From the NCBI GenBank assembly GCA_014534235.1, contig JACVRW010000003.1, forward strand, positions 18,201 to 82,200: a DNA stretch of 64,000 bases, given 5' to 3'. Shown here one piece after another: positions 50,812 to 61,407 of this stretch. The position numbers were made by a program, and so were the translations under genes. The notes under the pieces were generated by a model that was not told the DNA's origin, did no database searches, and was given only the letters and a program-made list of their open reading frames with translations. Numbering within the stretch: position 1 is the stretch's first letter; each line of letters begins with the position of its first letter. The DNA comes from Thermoleophilaceae bacterium. Lineage in GTDB: Bacteria; Actinomycetota; Thermoleophilia; Solirubrobacterales; Thermoleophilaceae.

Positions 50812-51273
50812 TCAGCCGACCTCGGCCTCTTCCCGGCCCTGCAGCCGGTCGCGCCCGCGCTGGACGGCCGCGATGAACTTCGTCAGGTTCACCTCGAGGG
50901 TGTTGAGGATGTCGTCCGCGTAGTCCTCGGCCCCGAGCCGGATCTCGCGCTCCCGGGCCCGGGCGTCCTCCACGATCTCGTCCGCCTGCCGCTCCGCCTG
51001 CTTGACGATCTCCTCCTCGCCGATCAGGCGCTGCTGCTCCTCGCGGGCCTCCTTGATGATGCGCTCCGCCTCCCGCTTGGCCTCCGCGAGCATCTCCTGC
51101 CGCTCTTTGACGATCCACCGCGCCTGCTTGATCTCCTCGGGAATCGTCGCGCGCATCTGGTCCAAGATGTCGTAGACCTCCTCCTTGTCCACGCGGACCT
51201 GGTCCGTTAGCGGCACGGGCTTGGCGTTGTGAATGGTGTCGTCGAGCTTGTCGATCAGGACGAGAACGTCCAT
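50812..51273 (-). CDS. DivIVA-like coiled-coil protein (SepIVA-like)
   Basis: MDVLVLIDKLDDTIHNAKPVPLTDQVRVDKEEVYDILDQMRATIPEEIKQARWIVKERQEML; genomic context next to DUF177; SD GGAGG. Confidence 0.85.
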   Translation of the reverse strand: MDVLVLIDKLDDTIHNAKPVPLTDQVRVDKEEVYDILDQMRATIPEEIKQARWIVKERQEMLAEAKREAERIIKEAREEQQRLIGEEEIVKQAERQADEIVEDARAREREIRLGAEDYADDILNTLEVNLTKFIAAVQRGRDRLQGREEAEVG

Positions 51274-51349
51274 TTAGTTACCTCCGCGAGACATCCAGCC
51301 TCGCGTCCTGAGGTGGATCCTCGGCCCCCACTGTCGGTTTGGCAAGTTC

Positions 51350-51853
51350 TTACCGCTTCAATTCTTCCTGTAGCCGCGCGGCCACGCGCTCCGGCACCAG
51401 GCCGCTGATGTCACCGCCGAACATCGCGAGCTCCTTGATGCCGCTCGAGCTCAAGAAGCTGAACTCCGGCGCGGCCATGAGATAGATGCTCTCGATGTCG
51501 GGCGCCATCTTTCGGTTGAGCTGGTTCATCTCGAACTCGTACTCGAAGTCCGAGATCGCCCGCAATCCCTTAACGATCGCCTTGGCCCCATGCTCACGGG
51601 CGAAATCGACGAGCAGCGTATCAAAGGGTTTTACCTGCACATTCGGGTATTCCGCCACCTCGCCCTCGATGAAGGAGACTCGCTCGGCCGCTCGGAACAG
51701 CGTCTGCTGCTTGCGGACGGGCTGGTCCACCACCCCGACGACGACGTTCTCAAACACGTTGGCTGCCCGCGCGATGACGTCCAGATGGCCGAAGGTGACG
51801 GGGTCGTAGGACCCCGGACAGACGGCTGTTCCGGCGTTGCGGGACGCGCTCAC
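51350..51853 (-). CDS. coaD: phosphopantetheine adenylyltransferase
   Basis: AVCPGSYDPVTFGHLDVIARAANVFENVVVGV...GLRAISDFEYEFEMNQLNRKM. Confidence 0.96.
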   Translation of the reverse strand: MSASRNAGTAVCPGSYDPVTFGHLDVIARAANVFENVVVGVVDQPVRKQQTLFRAAERVSFIEGEVAEYPNVQVKPFDTLLVDFAREHGAKAIVKGLRAISDFEYEFEMNQLNRKMAPDIESIYLMAAPEFSFLSSSGIKELAMFGGDISGLVPERVAARLQEELKR

Positions 51854-52383
51854 GCGACGTCCGGGGAGGAGTGGATGGCGATCCGGGTGTCGCCGTAGGT
51901 CCTCTCGACGAGCAGCGGGAACGGCAGCTCGAGCGGCATGCGCTTGTCGGATTCGGTCACGATGCGTGCGCCTTCTGCGAGCAACGCCGGAAGCCGCTCG
52001 GAGAGCGGTCCGGCGATGCGGGCGACGGAATCATATGGTGGGTCGCAGAAGACGAGGTGGAACGTGCCCTCGGCCCGCGCGAGGAAGCGGAGGGCGTCCA
52101 CGCGACGGACCCGATCGTCGAGACCGAGCGAGCGCAGGTTCGCGACGATCGTCGCGGCCGCTCGCGGGTTCCGCTCGACGAACACCGCCGACGCCGCGCC
52201 GCGAGAGAGCGCCTCGATGCCGAGGGCCCCGGTACCGGCGTAGAGGTCGAGCACGCGGGCGCCCGACACGTCACCGAGCATGGCGAACAGCGCCTCGCGC
52301 ACCCGGTCGGTGGTTGGGCGGGTGCGCATTCCGCGCGGGGCGCGCAGCCGGTGCCCCTTGAACTCGCCGGCGACGACCCTCAC
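51850..52383 (-). CDS. rsmD: 16S rRNA (guanine966-N2)-methyltransferase
   Basis: RVVAGEFKGHRLRAPRGMRTRPTTDRVREALFAMLG...VLDLYAGTGALGIEALSRGA...VFCDPPYD. Confidence 0.95.
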   Translation of the reverse strand: MRVVAGEFKGHRLRAPRGMRTRPTTDRVREALFAMLGDVSGARVLDLYAGTGALGIEALSRGAASAVFVERNPRAAATIVANLRSLGLDDRVRRVDALRFLARAEGTFHLVFCDPPYDSVARIAGPLSERLPALLAEGARIVTESDKRMPLELPFPLLVERTYGDTRIAIHSSPDVA

Positions 52384-52778
52384 TCGAGAAGGCCCGCCGC
52401 CTCGAAAGCCTTCTCGAGCTCCGTGTACATGACCATGCGCGCGGACCTGCCCTCTTGGAAAGTCCAGACCTGCTCCAACAGCATCTCGACCGGTGCGCCG
52501 CTGTCGCGGCCGCGGCCGTGCATCCTGAGGACGGCCAGCACGCGGTCCGGCCCGGCGCGGTGGAGCTCCCAGTCCATGTGCAGCTCCTCGCAGGGTTCGG
52601 TCCATTCGCGGAAGAACTCGTCTGCGCCACCGGCCCCGCGGCGGAGCTCGCCCTCGGGATGCTCCGGCCCGACCCACTCGAAGTCGGGTGCCTCGCCGCG
52701 GAAGGCCGGGTCGGCGTCGTCCTCGCGCCAGATGAGCTCGTAACCGCGGTGAAGGATCTCGACGGCGTCGGGCCTCAT
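52380..52778 (-). CDS. SnoaL-like (NTF2-fold) protein
   Basis: MRPDAVEILHRGYELIWREDD...DEFFREWTEPCEELHMDWELHRAGPDRVLAVLRMHGRGRDSG. Confidence 0.75.
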   Translation of the reverse strand: MRPDAVEILHRGYELIWREDDADPAFRGEAPDFEWVGPEHPEGELRRGAGGADEFFREWTEPCEELHMDWELHRAGPDRVLAVLRMHGRGRDSGAPVEMLLEQVWTFQEGRSARMVMYTELEKAFEAAGLLE

Positions 52779-54895
52779 GCCGGGATCGGATCGAGCTCCG
52801 AGCCGAACCGGGCGACCACGGCCTCGCGCAACAGGACGTGCTCGGGCCGCTCGAGCCGCGGATCGGCGCGAAGCAGCGCGTCCGCGCGGTCGCGCGCGCG
52901 GACCAGCATCTCGGTGTCCTCAGGGAGCCGCGCCACCCGCAGCTCCGGCAGCCCGTGCTGGCGGGTGCCGAGGACGTCGCCGGCGCCGCGGAGCTCCAGG
53001 TCGATCTCGGCCAGGCGGAAGCCGTCCCGTTCGTGGGCGATCGCCTCGAGACGAGCCAGCTTTGGGTCGCCGAAGAGGATGCAAAGCGAGCGGTGAGCGC
53101 CCCGCCCCACCCGGCCGCGCAGCTGGTGGAGCTGCGAGAGCCCGTAGCGCTCGGCCGCCTCCACCAGCATCACGGTCGCGTTCGGCACGTCGATGCCGAC
53201 CTCGATGACGCTCGTCGCCACCAGCACGTCGGCCTCGCCCGCCGCGAACGCCTCCATCGCCGCCTGCTTGCGCCTCGCCGGCATCTGCCCGTGGATCAGA
53301 TCGACCCGCTGCTCGCGGAACTCGGTCGTCCGCAGGCGCTCGTACTCGGCCGTGGCCGCCTTCGCCTGAAGCGCCTCCGACTCCTCGACCAGGGGGCAGA
53401 CCACGAAGCACTGCCGCCCGTCGGCGATCTCGTCGCGGATGCGCTGGTACGCCCGGGCCCGGGCCCGAGCGCCGTCGACGACGTAGGTCTCGACCGGCTG
53501 CCTTCCCCGAGGAAGCTCGCGCAGCACGGTGGCGTCGAGATCGCCGTACGCGGTCAGCGACAGCGTTCGCGGGATGGGCGTGGCGCTCATGTGGAGCGCG
53601 TGCGGGGCGAGGCCCGCCGGCGCCTTTCGGTCGAGGGCGGCGCGCTGGCGCACACCGAAGCGCTGCTGCTCGTCCACGACGACGAGCGTCAGGTCGCGGA
53701 ACGCGACGGGGTCCTCGATGAGCGCGTGCGTCCCGACCACCAGCCCGAGCTGGCCGCTGGCGAGCCGGGCGAGGAGGTCGCGCCGGCGCCCGGCCGGGGT
53801 GGAGCCGGTGAGGAGCTCGAGCGGGATGTGGCCGCCGAGCAGGGAGTCGAGCGTGCGGTGATGCTGCTCGGCGAGCGTCTCGGTCGGGGCCATCAGCGCC
53901 GCCTGGGCGCCGTTCTCAACGGCCCGGAGCATGGCGAACAGCGCGCACACCGTCTTGCCGGATCCCACCTCCCCCATCAGCAGCCGCTGCATCGGGCGCT
54001 CGCCGGCGAGGTCCCGGTCGATCTCCTCCATGGCGCGAAGCTGGTCGCCGGTCAACTCAAAGGGCAGCGACGATCGCCAGCGGTCGACCAAGGCGCCGCT
54101 GCCGGCGAGCGGGCGCGCGCGCCGCCCCTCGCGTCGGGTCCGCCTGCGACCTGCCACGGCAAGCTGCAGCAAGAGGACCTCCTCGTACGCGAGCCGGCGC
54201 CGCGCGGCGCGCTCGTCCGGCTCGCTGTCGGGGAAGTGGACCGCGGCCACAGAGGCCGGACGGTCGGCCAGCCGCTCCGCGGTCCGCAGGCCGGCGGGCA
54301 GCGGCTCAACCAGGTCGAAGATCCGCGGGTAGGAGTCCCACACGAGGCCGCGCAGCCGCGCCGGTGTGATCCCCTGTGTGGCCGGGTGGACGGGCACCAG
54401 GCCCACCGTGTGGACCGGGGCGCCGCCGTCGCCGAAGACCTCGTGCTCCGTCACCCAGAACTCGCTGCGACGACGCAGCTTCCCGTGCAGCAGGACCTGG
54501 GCGCCCTCCCCGAGCTGGCGGGCGATCCACGGCTGGTTGAACCACACTGCGATGAGCGGGCCGCTCTCGTCGAACACCCGCGCCTCGACCCGCTTGCGCC
54601 GGCGGTCGCGCATCGGTCTGACGGTCACCCCGCGAACGCCCACGGCGACGGTGGCCTCCTCCCCTACGCCGAGGTCGGCCACGAGCCGCACGTCGCGGCG
54701 GTCGCGGTGCGAGTGCGGCAGGTGCTCCAGCAGGTCGCCGACGGTCTCGATCCCGAGCGCCAGGAGCGCCTTGCCGGGCGCCCCTCGCAGCCTGAGCGGC
54801 TCGGCCAGGCGGCTCGGGCGCGGATACGAGCGCACGGGCGCCGCCAACGCCGCGTCGCGGGTGAGCTCGTCTCGGGAGCCGAAGATCGTGGCCAT
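52775..54895 (-). CDS. recG: ATP-dependent DNA helicase RecG
   Basis: RLLMGEVGSGKTVCALFAMLRAVENGAQAALMAPTETLAEQHHRTL...VVDEQQRFGVRQR...LHQLRGRVGRG. Confidence 0.95.
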   Translation of the reverse strand: MATIFGSRDELTRDAALAAPVRSYPRPSRLAEPLRLRGAPGKALLALGIETVGDLLEHLPHSHRDRRDVRLVADLGVGEEATVAVGVRGVTVRPMRDRRRKRVEARVFDESGPLIAVWFNQPWIARQLGEGAQVLLHGKLRRRSEFWVTEHEVFGDGGAPVHTVGLVPVHPATQGITPARLRGLVWDSYPRIFDLVEPLPAGLRTAERLADRPASVAAVHFPDSEPDERAARRRLAYEEVLLLQLAVAGRRRTRREGRRARPLAGSGALVDRWRSSLPFELTGDQLRAMEEIDRDLAGERPMQRLLMGEVGSGKTVCALFAMLRAVENGAQAALMAPTETLAEQHHRTLDSLLGGHIPLELLTGSTPAGRRRDLLARLASGQLGLVVGTHALIEDPVAFRDLTLVVVDEQQRFGVRQRAALDRKAPAGLAPHALHMSATPIPRTLSLTAYGDLDATVLRELPRGRQPVETYVVDGARARARAYQRIRDEIADGRQCFVVCPLVEESEALQAKAATAEYERLRTTEFREQRVDLIHGQMPARRKQAAMEAFAAGEADVLVATSVIEVGIDVPNATVMLVEAAERYGLSQLHQLRGRVGRGAHRSLCILFGDPKLARLEAIAHERDGFRLAEIDLELRGAGDVLGTRQHGLPELRVARLPEDTEMLVRARDRADALLRADPRLERPEHVLLREAVVARFGSELDPIPA

Positions 54896-54948
54896 CGTCA
54901 CGCGAATGATCGCTGGCCGGTCGGCGTCCCTTGGTGCGAGCGAGCGTG

Positions 54949-56592
54949 CTACTCGGCGCAGAGGAGCCACCACCAGGCGGGCTGGCCCCCCTGATGGAGC
55001 TCGAGTTCCACGCCGTCCGGCAGCCGGCGCCGTAGCTCCTCGGGGCTGAGCGGTGGCCGCTCGCCCTCGATGCAGGTGATGAGCTCGGCGCCGGCGGCCA
55101 GCCGCTCGAGGGTGGCGGCGAGCGTGGGCGCCGGGTCGCCCCAGGCGACCAGCGCGCCGTCCACGTAGCCCACGGCCTCCCCCTCCCTGAAGCGGCCCTG
55201 CGGGTCGTCGCGAGCGGCCGGCGCGACCCCGCCCAGCCGTAGACCAGCCCGCGCCTCGTCCACCGCGTGCGCGTTCTCCACGGCGCCGCGCGCCGGGTCC
55301 AAGGCGAACAGCGCCACGAGCCCCTCCTGCGGAGCGGTGGTCGCCACGACCCGCGCCGGCTTCTCGGACAGCTCGGCGGCCCTCTCGGCCGCGAGGACTA
55401 CGTTGGGGCTGTTCGGCAGGACGATGACCTCGCCGGCGGGCACGGAGTGGATGCCCGCGAGGAGCTCGTAGGTCGACGGGTTCATCGTCGCGCCGCCGTC
55501 GACGACGAGAGCGCCCAGCTCCTCGTACAGGCGAGCCATGCCGTGGCCGCTCGCGACCGCGACGACTCCGCACGTGGCATGTCCGGCCGGAGATCGGTCG
55601 CCCGAGAGCCGGGCGGCGCGGTGGGCGGCCTGCTCGCGCATGTCGGCAACGTCCACGCGCGAGACCTCGCCGACGGCCTCGAACAGCTCCACGGCCCGCG
55701 CCGGCTCGTCGGTGTGGACGTGCACGCGCAGCGTGCGCTCGTCGCCCACGACGAGGACCGAGTCGCCGATCTCCTCGAGCAGCGGTGTGAAGTGGCCCGA
55801 GTGGAGCCTCTCGCCCGTGACCGCGAAGTTCGTGCAGTAGCGGAAGCTCGACGACTCGTGCTCCGGCTGGTGGAGCGGCGCGGGCGCGTACTGATGCTCG
55901 AGCTCGGGCGCCCGCTCTCCCCGCAGCGCCGCCAGGCAGCCGGCGAGGATCACGGTGAGCCCGTAGGCGCCGGCGTCGACCACGCCGGACTCCCGCAGGA
56001 TCGCTAGCTGCTCGGGCCCCCGCTCCACCGCCTCCTTGCCCGCCTGGAGTGCGTTCCCGAGGACCTCGGCGAGCAGCTCGTCCTGCTGCTCGGCGCTGGC
56101 GTCGGGCCCCAGCCGGCGCGTGTCCATGTGGGCGAGGTCGTGCGCGACGCGGCGCGCCATGGCACGCATGGCGGAGAGCATGGTCCCCTCGGCGGGGTCG
56201 CGGACCGAGGCGTAGGCGGCGTCCGCGGCGCGGGCGAAGGCTGCCGACACGAGCACCGGGTCGACAAGCTCGCCGCGGCGGCTGGCCAGCTCCTCGGCCG
56301 CCCCGCGCACGATCTGGGAGAGGATCACGCCGCTGTTGCCGCGCGCGCCGAGCAGCGCGGCCCGGGCGACGCCGGACACGATCGCATCGCGGCCGATCAC
56401 GTCGACGGGCTGGCCGTTCAGGCGGTCGAGCTCGTTCATCACCGCGCGCATCGTCAGCGCCATGTTGTCCCCGGTGTCGCCGTCGGCGACCGGAAACACG
56501 TTCAGGTCGTTGACCTCCTGGCGGCGACTCTCGAGTTCGGCCAGCGCGGCGGAGACGACGCGCCGAAACCGGACGAGGCTGTCGTCTGGCAC
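54949..56592 (-). CDS. DAK2-domain (DhaL/FakA-like) protein
   Basis: LNVFPVADGDTGDNMALTMRAVMNEL...ARAALLGARGNSGVILSQIVRGAAEEL; GTG start. Confidence 0.93.
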   Translation of the reverse strand: MPDDSLVRFRRVVSAALAELESRRQEVNDLNVFPVADGDTGDNMALTMRAVMNELDRLNGQPVDVIGRDAIVSGVARAALLGARGNSGVILSQIVRGAAEELASRRGELVDPVLVSAAFARAADAAYASVRDPAEGTMLSAMRAMARRVAHDLAHMDTRRLGPDASAEQQDELLAEVLGNALQAGKEAVERGPEQLAILRESGVVDAGAYGLTVILAGCLAALRGERAPELEHQYAPAPLHQPEHESSSFRYCTNFAVTGERLHSGHFTPLLEEIGDSVLVVGDERTLRVHVHTDEPARAVELFEAVGEVSRVDVADMREQAAHRAARLSGDRSPAGHATCGVVAVASGHGMARLYEELGALVVDGGATMNPSTYELLAGIHSVPAGEVIVLPNSPNVVLAAERAAELSEKPARVVATTAPQEGLVALFALDPARGAVENAHAVDEARAGLRLGGVAPAARDDPQGRFREGEAVGYVDGALVAWGDPAPTLAATLERLAAGAELITCIEGERPPLSPEELRRRLPDGVELELHQGGQPAWWWLLCAE

Positions 56593-56632
56593 GACTGCTT
56601 TTTACACCGTCGGTCGGAGGGGTTACGCGGGC

Positions 56633-56824
56633 CTAGACGGCCTTCACGACCTTGCCGGCCTTGAGGCAGCGGGTGCAGACGTACTCGCGGCGGGGCGCTC
56701 CCCCGACCGAGATGCGGACCTTCTGAAGGTTCGGGTTGAACCGCCGCTTGGTGGCCACCATCGAGTGGCTGCGGCTGTGGCCGAACGCCGGTCCCTTTCC
56801 GCACACGTGGCAAACCTTTGGCAC
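56633..56824 (-). CDS. rpmB: 50S ribosomal protein L28
   Basis: [38 protein letters not shown]. Confidence 0.96.
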   Translation of the reverse strand: MPKVCHVCGKGPAFGHSRSHSMVATKRRFNPNLQKVRISVGGAPRREYVCTRCLKAGKVVKAV

Positions 56825-56830
56825 GGCGGG

Positions 56831-57871
56831 TCAGGCTAGCAGCACGTCCCGGGCCGCCCGGAGCGCGTCCTCGACCGCGGAACGGTCCGCGTCGAGGTGT
56901 GTGACCGCGCGGACGCGGCCGTCCGGGGTGCCGGACAGCTCCACGCCGCGCCGTTCCATGGCCTCAACAAAGCCGCCGGCGGCGGTCTCGGCCATCGACT
57001 CCCCCACGCCGCCCGGCGGCGCGAAGATCACGATGTTCGTGTCCGGCGCGACCACCTCGCAGCCGAGCTCCGCCAGGCCCTGGGCCAGGACCCGAGCGTT
57101 CTCGTGGTCCTCGGCCAGGCGCTCGACGTGGTGGTCGAGGGCGTACAGGCACCCGGCCGCCACGATCCCGGACTGGCGGAACGCGCCGCCCATTTGCTGC
57201 TTCCAGCGCCACGCCTCGTCGATCAGCTCGCGGGAGGCGCAGAGCACCGCGCCCACCGGGGCGCCGAGGCCCTTGGTGAAGTCGATCCAGGCCGTATCGA
57301 ACGCACCCGCGTACTCCGCGGCGCTCACGCCCGAGGCCACCACCGCGTTCATCAGCCGTGCCCCATCGAGATGTGTGCGCAAATCGTGGGCGCGGGCCGC
57401 CGCCAGCACGGCCCGAACCGCCTCTAGCGGCCACACCCGGCCGCCGCCCATGTTCGTGGTCTGCTCCACGGACACGACTCGCGAGCGGGGGAAGTAGCGG
57501 CTCGCGGGACGGACGGCGGCGCGCAGCTGGTCGGCCGAGAACACGCCTCGGTCCCCGTCGAGCGCGTGGATCATCAGGCCGGCGTTCCAGGCCGGGCCGC
57601 CCGCCTCGGCGATGATGGGATGAGCGGTCCGGTCGAGGATGAGCTCGTCGCCGCCCGGGCGCGCGTGGAGGCGAAGCGAGATCTGGTTGCACATGGTGCC
57701 GCTCGGGAGAAAGAGCGCGGCCTCGTGCCCGAGCAGCTCCGCGACGCGGCCCTGGAGGCGGTTCGTGGTCGGGTCGGCGCCGCGCTGCTCGTCCGCAACG
57801 TCGGCGGTCGCGATGGCGCGCCGCATTCCCTCCGTGGGCTGGGTCTGGGTGTCGCTGTAGAGGTTGATCAC
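56831..57871 (-). CDS. threonine aldolase-family PLP enzyme
   Basis: [69 protein letters not shown]...THLDGARLMNAVVASG; GTG start overlapping ribH stop. Confidence 0.9.
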   Translation of the reverse strand: MINLYSDTQTQPTEGMRRAIATADVADEQRGADPTTNRLQGRVAELLGHEAALFLPSGTMCNQISLRLHARPGGDELILDRTAHPIIAEAGGPAWNAGLMIHALDGDRGVFSADQLRAAVRPASRYFPRSRVVSVEQTTNMGGGRVWPLEAVRAVLAAARAHDLRTHLDGARLMNAVVASGVSAAEYAGAFDTAWIDFTKGLGAPVGAVLCASRELIDEAWRWKQQMGGAFRQSGIVAAGCLYALDHHVERLAEDHENARVLAQGLAELGCEVVAPDTNIVIFAPPGGVGESMAETAAGGFVEAMERRGVELSGTPDGRVRAVTHLDADRSAVEDALRAARDVLLA

Positions 57872-58296
57872 GGGGACAGTGACCGGCGGAGCGCGGCCAT
57901 GTGCAGGACGGCCCGGGCGGCGTCCTCCCCCTGGTGGCGCTTGCCGCCGCCGGCCCGCGCGAGCGCCTGCTGCATCGAGTCGACCGTCAGGACCCCGAAA
58001 GAGCACGGCACGCCGGTGTCGAGCGCAACGCGCGCGATCCCGCTCGCCGCCTCCGCGGAGACGTACTCGTAGTGGTCGGTCTCCCCCCGGATCACCGCGC
58101 CCAGGCAGGCGACGCCCGCGTAGCGACCGGACTCGGCGCAGTACTTTGCCGCCAGCGGCAGCTCGAACGCGCCCGGGACTTCGTGCACGTCCACCTCGGC
58201 GCCCGCCGCCTCGAACACGCGCTGGGCGCCGTCGACGAGGCGCTCGGCGAGCTCCTTGTAGAAGCGGCCGACGCAGGCCGCGTACAGGTCAGCCAC
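57868..58296 (-). CDS. ribH: 6,7-dimethyl-8-ribityllumazine synthase
   Basis: [79 protein letters not shown] start. Confidence 0.93.
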   Translation of the reverse strand: MADLYAACVGRFYKELAERLVDGAQRVFEAAGAEVDVHEVPGAFELPLAAKYCAESGRYAGVACLGAVIRGETDHYEYVSAEAASGIARVALDTGVPCSFGVLTVDSMQQALARAGGGKRHQGEDAARAVLHMAALRRSLSP

Positions 58297-59617
58297 GCCG
58301 CGCCCCGCGCCGCGGCGCGGGGCCCTGCCCGTAGGGGTCCGCCTCGGCCGCGCGCTGGCGGTCGTGGATGCGCTCCTCGTGCAGCATCTCCTCGTCAAGC
58401 GCGAGTCCCTGGTGGTGCAGGAGGTGGCCGAGCCGCTCCTTCTTCGCGCGCAGGTAGTCCCGGTTGTCCTTGCCCGGGGGGTGCTCGATCGGGACCTGGT
58501 CGGTCACGGTCAGCCCGTACCCCTCGAGCCCGATGATCTTCTTCGGGTTGTTCGTCAGCAGCCGGATCGAGCTGAGCCCGAGGTCGACCAGGATCTGCGC
58601 GCCGATCCCGTAGTCGCGCAGGTCCGCCGGCAGCCCGAGCTCGATGTTGGCGTCGACCGTGTCGCGCCCGTGCTCCTGGAGCCTGTACGCCCGCAGCTTG
58701 TTGAGCAGCCCGATCCCGCGCCCCTCCTGGGCGAGGTAGAGGAGCACCCCGCGGCCCTCCTGCTCGATGCGAGCGAGGGCGTCCTCGAGCTGCTGGCCGC
58801 AATCGCAGCGAAGGGAATGGAAGACGTCGCCCGTGAGGCACTCGGAGTGCACGCGCACGAGCACGTCCTCCTCGCCCGCGATCTCGCCCTTCACCATCGC
58901 CACGTGGTGCTTGTCGTCGACGAGGGAGCGAAAGCCCACGGCCTGGAAGACGCCGTAGCGCGTGGGCAGGCGGGTCTCGACCACGCGCTCGATCAGCTTG
59001 TCGTGGCGGCGGCGGTAGGCGATCAGATCGGCGACCGTGATCATGCGGAGCCGGTGGCGCTCGCAGTAGCGGACGAGGTCCGGCACTCGGGCCATCGTGC
59101 CGTCGTCGTTCATCACCTCGCAGATGACACCGGAGGGGTTGAGGCCTGCCAACCGGGCTAGGTCCACCGCCGCCTCGGTCTGCCCCGTGCGCTCGAGCAC
59201 GCCACCCGCCTTCGCCTTCAGCGGGAAGATGTGCCCCGGCTGGACGAGGTCCTGGGGGCGAGTGCTGGGGTCGATCGCGACCTGGATGGTGTGGGCGCGG
59301 TCATGCGCCGAGATCCCGGTGGTGATGCCCTCCCGGGCCTCGATCGATACGGTGAAGGCGGTCTGGAACGGCGACTCGTTCTTCGCGGCCATCAGGTCGA
59401 GTCCGAGCTCGTCGCAGCGCTCCGGCGTCAGGGCGAGGCAGACGAGCCCCCGCCCGTGCTTGGCCATGAAGTTGATCGCCTCTGGCGTGGCGAACTGCGC
59501 GGCGAGCGTGAGGTCGCCCTCGTTCTCGCGCTCCTCGGCGTCGCAGACGACCACCATCCGGCCGGCCCGGATGTCCTCGATGGCCTCCTCGATCGTGCTG
59601 AAGGGCACGCCGATCAT
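58289..59617 (-). CDS. ribBA: bifunctional DHBP synthase / GTP cyclohydrolase II
   Basis: [46 protein letters not shown]...[24 protein letters not shown]...[22 protein letters not shown]. Confidence 0.96.
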   Translation of the reverse strand: MIGVPFSTIEEAIEDIRAGRMVVVCDAEERENEGDLTLAAQFATPEAINFMAKHGRGLVCLALTPERCDELGLDLMAAKNESPFQTAFTVSIEAREGITTGISAHDRAHTIQVAIDPSTRPQDLVQPGHIFPLKAKAGGVLERTGQTEAAVDLARLAGLNPSGVICEVMNDDGTMARVPDLVRYCERHRLRMITVADLIAYRRRHDKLIERVVETRLPTRYGVFQAVGFRSLVDDKHHVAMVKGEIAGEEDVLVRVHSECLTGDVFHSLRCDCGQQLEDALARIEQEGRGVLLYLAQEGRGIGLLNKLRAYRLQEHGRDTVDANIELGLPADLRDYGIGAQILVDLGLSSIRLLTNNPKKIIGLEGYGLTVTDQVPIEHPPGKDNRDYLRAKKERLGHLLHHQGLALDEEMLHEERIHDRQRAAEADPYGQGPAPRRGARRG

Positions 59618-60195
59618 CCGTGCAGCTTCTCCACGTACTTCGCGAGGACGTCCACCTCGAGGTTCACGCTCCGGCCCCGCGCCGCCGAGCCCAGCGTCGT
59701 GCGCTCGAGCGTTTCCGGGATCAGCGACACCTCGAACCAGTCGCCGTCCACGGCGGACACCGTGAGCGAGACCCCGTCCACCGCGATCGAGCCCTTCTCC
59801 ACGACGTAGCGCAGCACCTCGGGCGCGGCGCCGATGCGCACCAGCCGTGCAAGGCCATCCTCGTGGACCGCCTGCACCGTGCCGGTCGCGTCCACGTGGC
59901 CCTGGACGATGTGCCCGCCCAGGCGGTCGCCCGCCCTGAGCGGCAGCTCGAGGTTCACCTCATCCCCTCGGGCGAGCGGTCCGAGCGAGCTACGGCGGAG
60001 GGTCTCGGCCATCACGTCGGCCGAGAAGCCGTCGCCGTCCGGGTCGACGGCGGTGAGGCAGACGCCGTTCACGGCGACCGAGCCTCCGGGCTCAAGCTCG
60101 CCGGCGAGCTCCGTCCGTATGCGCAGGCGCGCCCCGTCGCCTGTCCGCTCGAGCGACTCCACCTCTCCCGTGGCGGCCACGAGCCCGGTGAACAT
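59614..60195 (-). CDS. ribE: riboflavin synthase alpha chain
   Basis: [17 protein letters not shown]...[14 protein letters not shown]...[15 protein letters not shown]...[33 protein letters not shown]. Confidence 0.95.
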   Translation of the reverse strand: MFTGLVAATGEVESLERTGDGARLRIRTELAGELEPGGSVAVNGVCLTAVDPDGDGFSADVMAETLRRSSLGPLARGDEVNLELPLRAGDRLGGHIVQGHVDATGTVQAVHEDGLARLVRIGAAPEVLRYVVEKGSIAVDGVSLTVSAVDGDWFEVSLIPETLERTTLGSAARGRSVNLEVDVLAKYVEKLHG

Positions 60196-60258
60196 CCCCC
60201 TAGCCCGCGACGGGCGCGGCGCCCGCACGGGTCACGCGGTCGAGGTCGCTCGTCCCCG

Positions 60259-61383
60259 TCACCACTCGCGGAGCCTCCCGATCACGAGCACGTCGTCCTC
60301 GATCCGGTCGACCTCCACCGCGATCGCACGGGTGGCCGAGGCGATCTCCCCCACGCCGAGCCCCTCGATCGTCGTCCTCGCCTCGCGGCCGCCGATTACC
60401 AACGGCGCGACGAAGATGCGCACCTCGTCGATCTCGCCCGCCTCGAGGAAGGCCCCCGCGAGGTGCGGGCCGCCCTCGAGCAAGAGCGACTGGACGTCAC
60501 GCGCGCCGAGCTGGTCGAGCGCGGACTCCACACGGGCGCTCTCGACCGGCCCGGTGGCGACGATCACGTCCACCCCGGCCGCCTCGAGCGCCTGCACCGC
60601 CGTGCGCGAGGCCGCCCGGCCACAGATGACGGTGACCGGCACGTCCGCGGCGCCGCGTACGAGCCGGCTGGTCAGGGGCAGGCGGCCCTCGCAATCGAAC
60701 ACCACCCGCCGCGGCTGGCGAGCCACGCCTTCCACGCGGGCGGTGAGCTGCGGGTCGTCGTGCATCGCGGTGCCGATCCCCACGGCGACGGCGTCCGACT
60801 CGGCGCGCCAGCGGTGGGCGCGGGCGCGGCTCGCCGCGCCCGAGATCCACTGCGAGTCGCCGGTGCGCGTGGCCACCTTGCCGTCGAGGCTCATCGCGGA
60901 CTTGAAGACGACGAGCGGGCGGCCGGTACGCGCGTGCTTGCGGAACGGCTGGTTGAGCAGCCGCGCGGCCTCGGCGATCTCGCCGTCGACGAACCGCACC
61001 TCGACTCCCTCGTCGCGGAGGATCCCGGGGCCGCGGCCGGCGGCCTTGGGCGTGGGGTCGTCGGAGGCGATCACCACGCGGGTGACGCCGGCCTCGAGGA
61101 TCGCGTCGGTGCAGGGCGCCGTCCGGCCCTGGTGGGCGCAAGGCTCGAGCGATACGTAGAGCGTCGCCCCGGCGGGATCCTCCTCGCTCGCGGCGAGCGC
61201 TATCCGCTCCGCGTGCGCCTCTCCCGGCGGCTGCGTGATCCCCTCCCCGATCACGCGGTCGCCCTTCACCAGCACGGCACCGACCATCGGGTTCGGGCTG
61301 GTCCGGCCCCGCGCCTCAGCCGCCAACTCGATGGCCCGCAGCAGATGTCGCGCGTCGCGCTCTTCGGACGTGAACTCGGGCAT
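60259..61383 (-). CDS. ribD: bifunctional pyrimidine deaminase/reductase RibD
   Basis: RTSPNPMVGAVLVKGDRVIGEGITQPPGEAHAERIAL...LYVSLEPCAHQGRTAPCTDAILEAGVTRVV; C-term LLLEGGPHLAGAFLEAGEIDEVRIFVAPLVIGG. Confidence 0.96.
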   Translation of the reverse strand: MPEFTSEERDARHLLRAIELAAEARGRTSPNPMVGAVLVKGDRVIGEGITQPPGEAHAERIALAASEEDPAGATLYVSLEPCAHQGRTAPCTDAILEAGVTRVVIASDDPTPKAAGRGPGILRDEGVEVRFVDGEIAEAARLLNQPFRKHARTGRPLVVFKSAMSLDGKVATRTGDSQWISGAASRARAHRWRAESDAVAVGIGTAMHDDPQLTARVEGVARQPRRVVFDCEGRLPLTSRLVRGAADVPVTVICGRAASRTAVQALEAAGVDVIVATGPVESARVESALDQLGARDVQSLLLEGGPHLAGAFLEAGEIDEVRIFVAPLVIGGREARTTIEGLGVGEIASATRAIAVEVDRIEDDVLVIGRLREW

Positions 61384-61407
61384 CGAAAGCGATCTCTCGG
61401 AGCCGGA

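Noticed and set aside
52838-54994. 718-aa plus-strand ORF
   Set aside because: Antisense to recG; shadow ORF.
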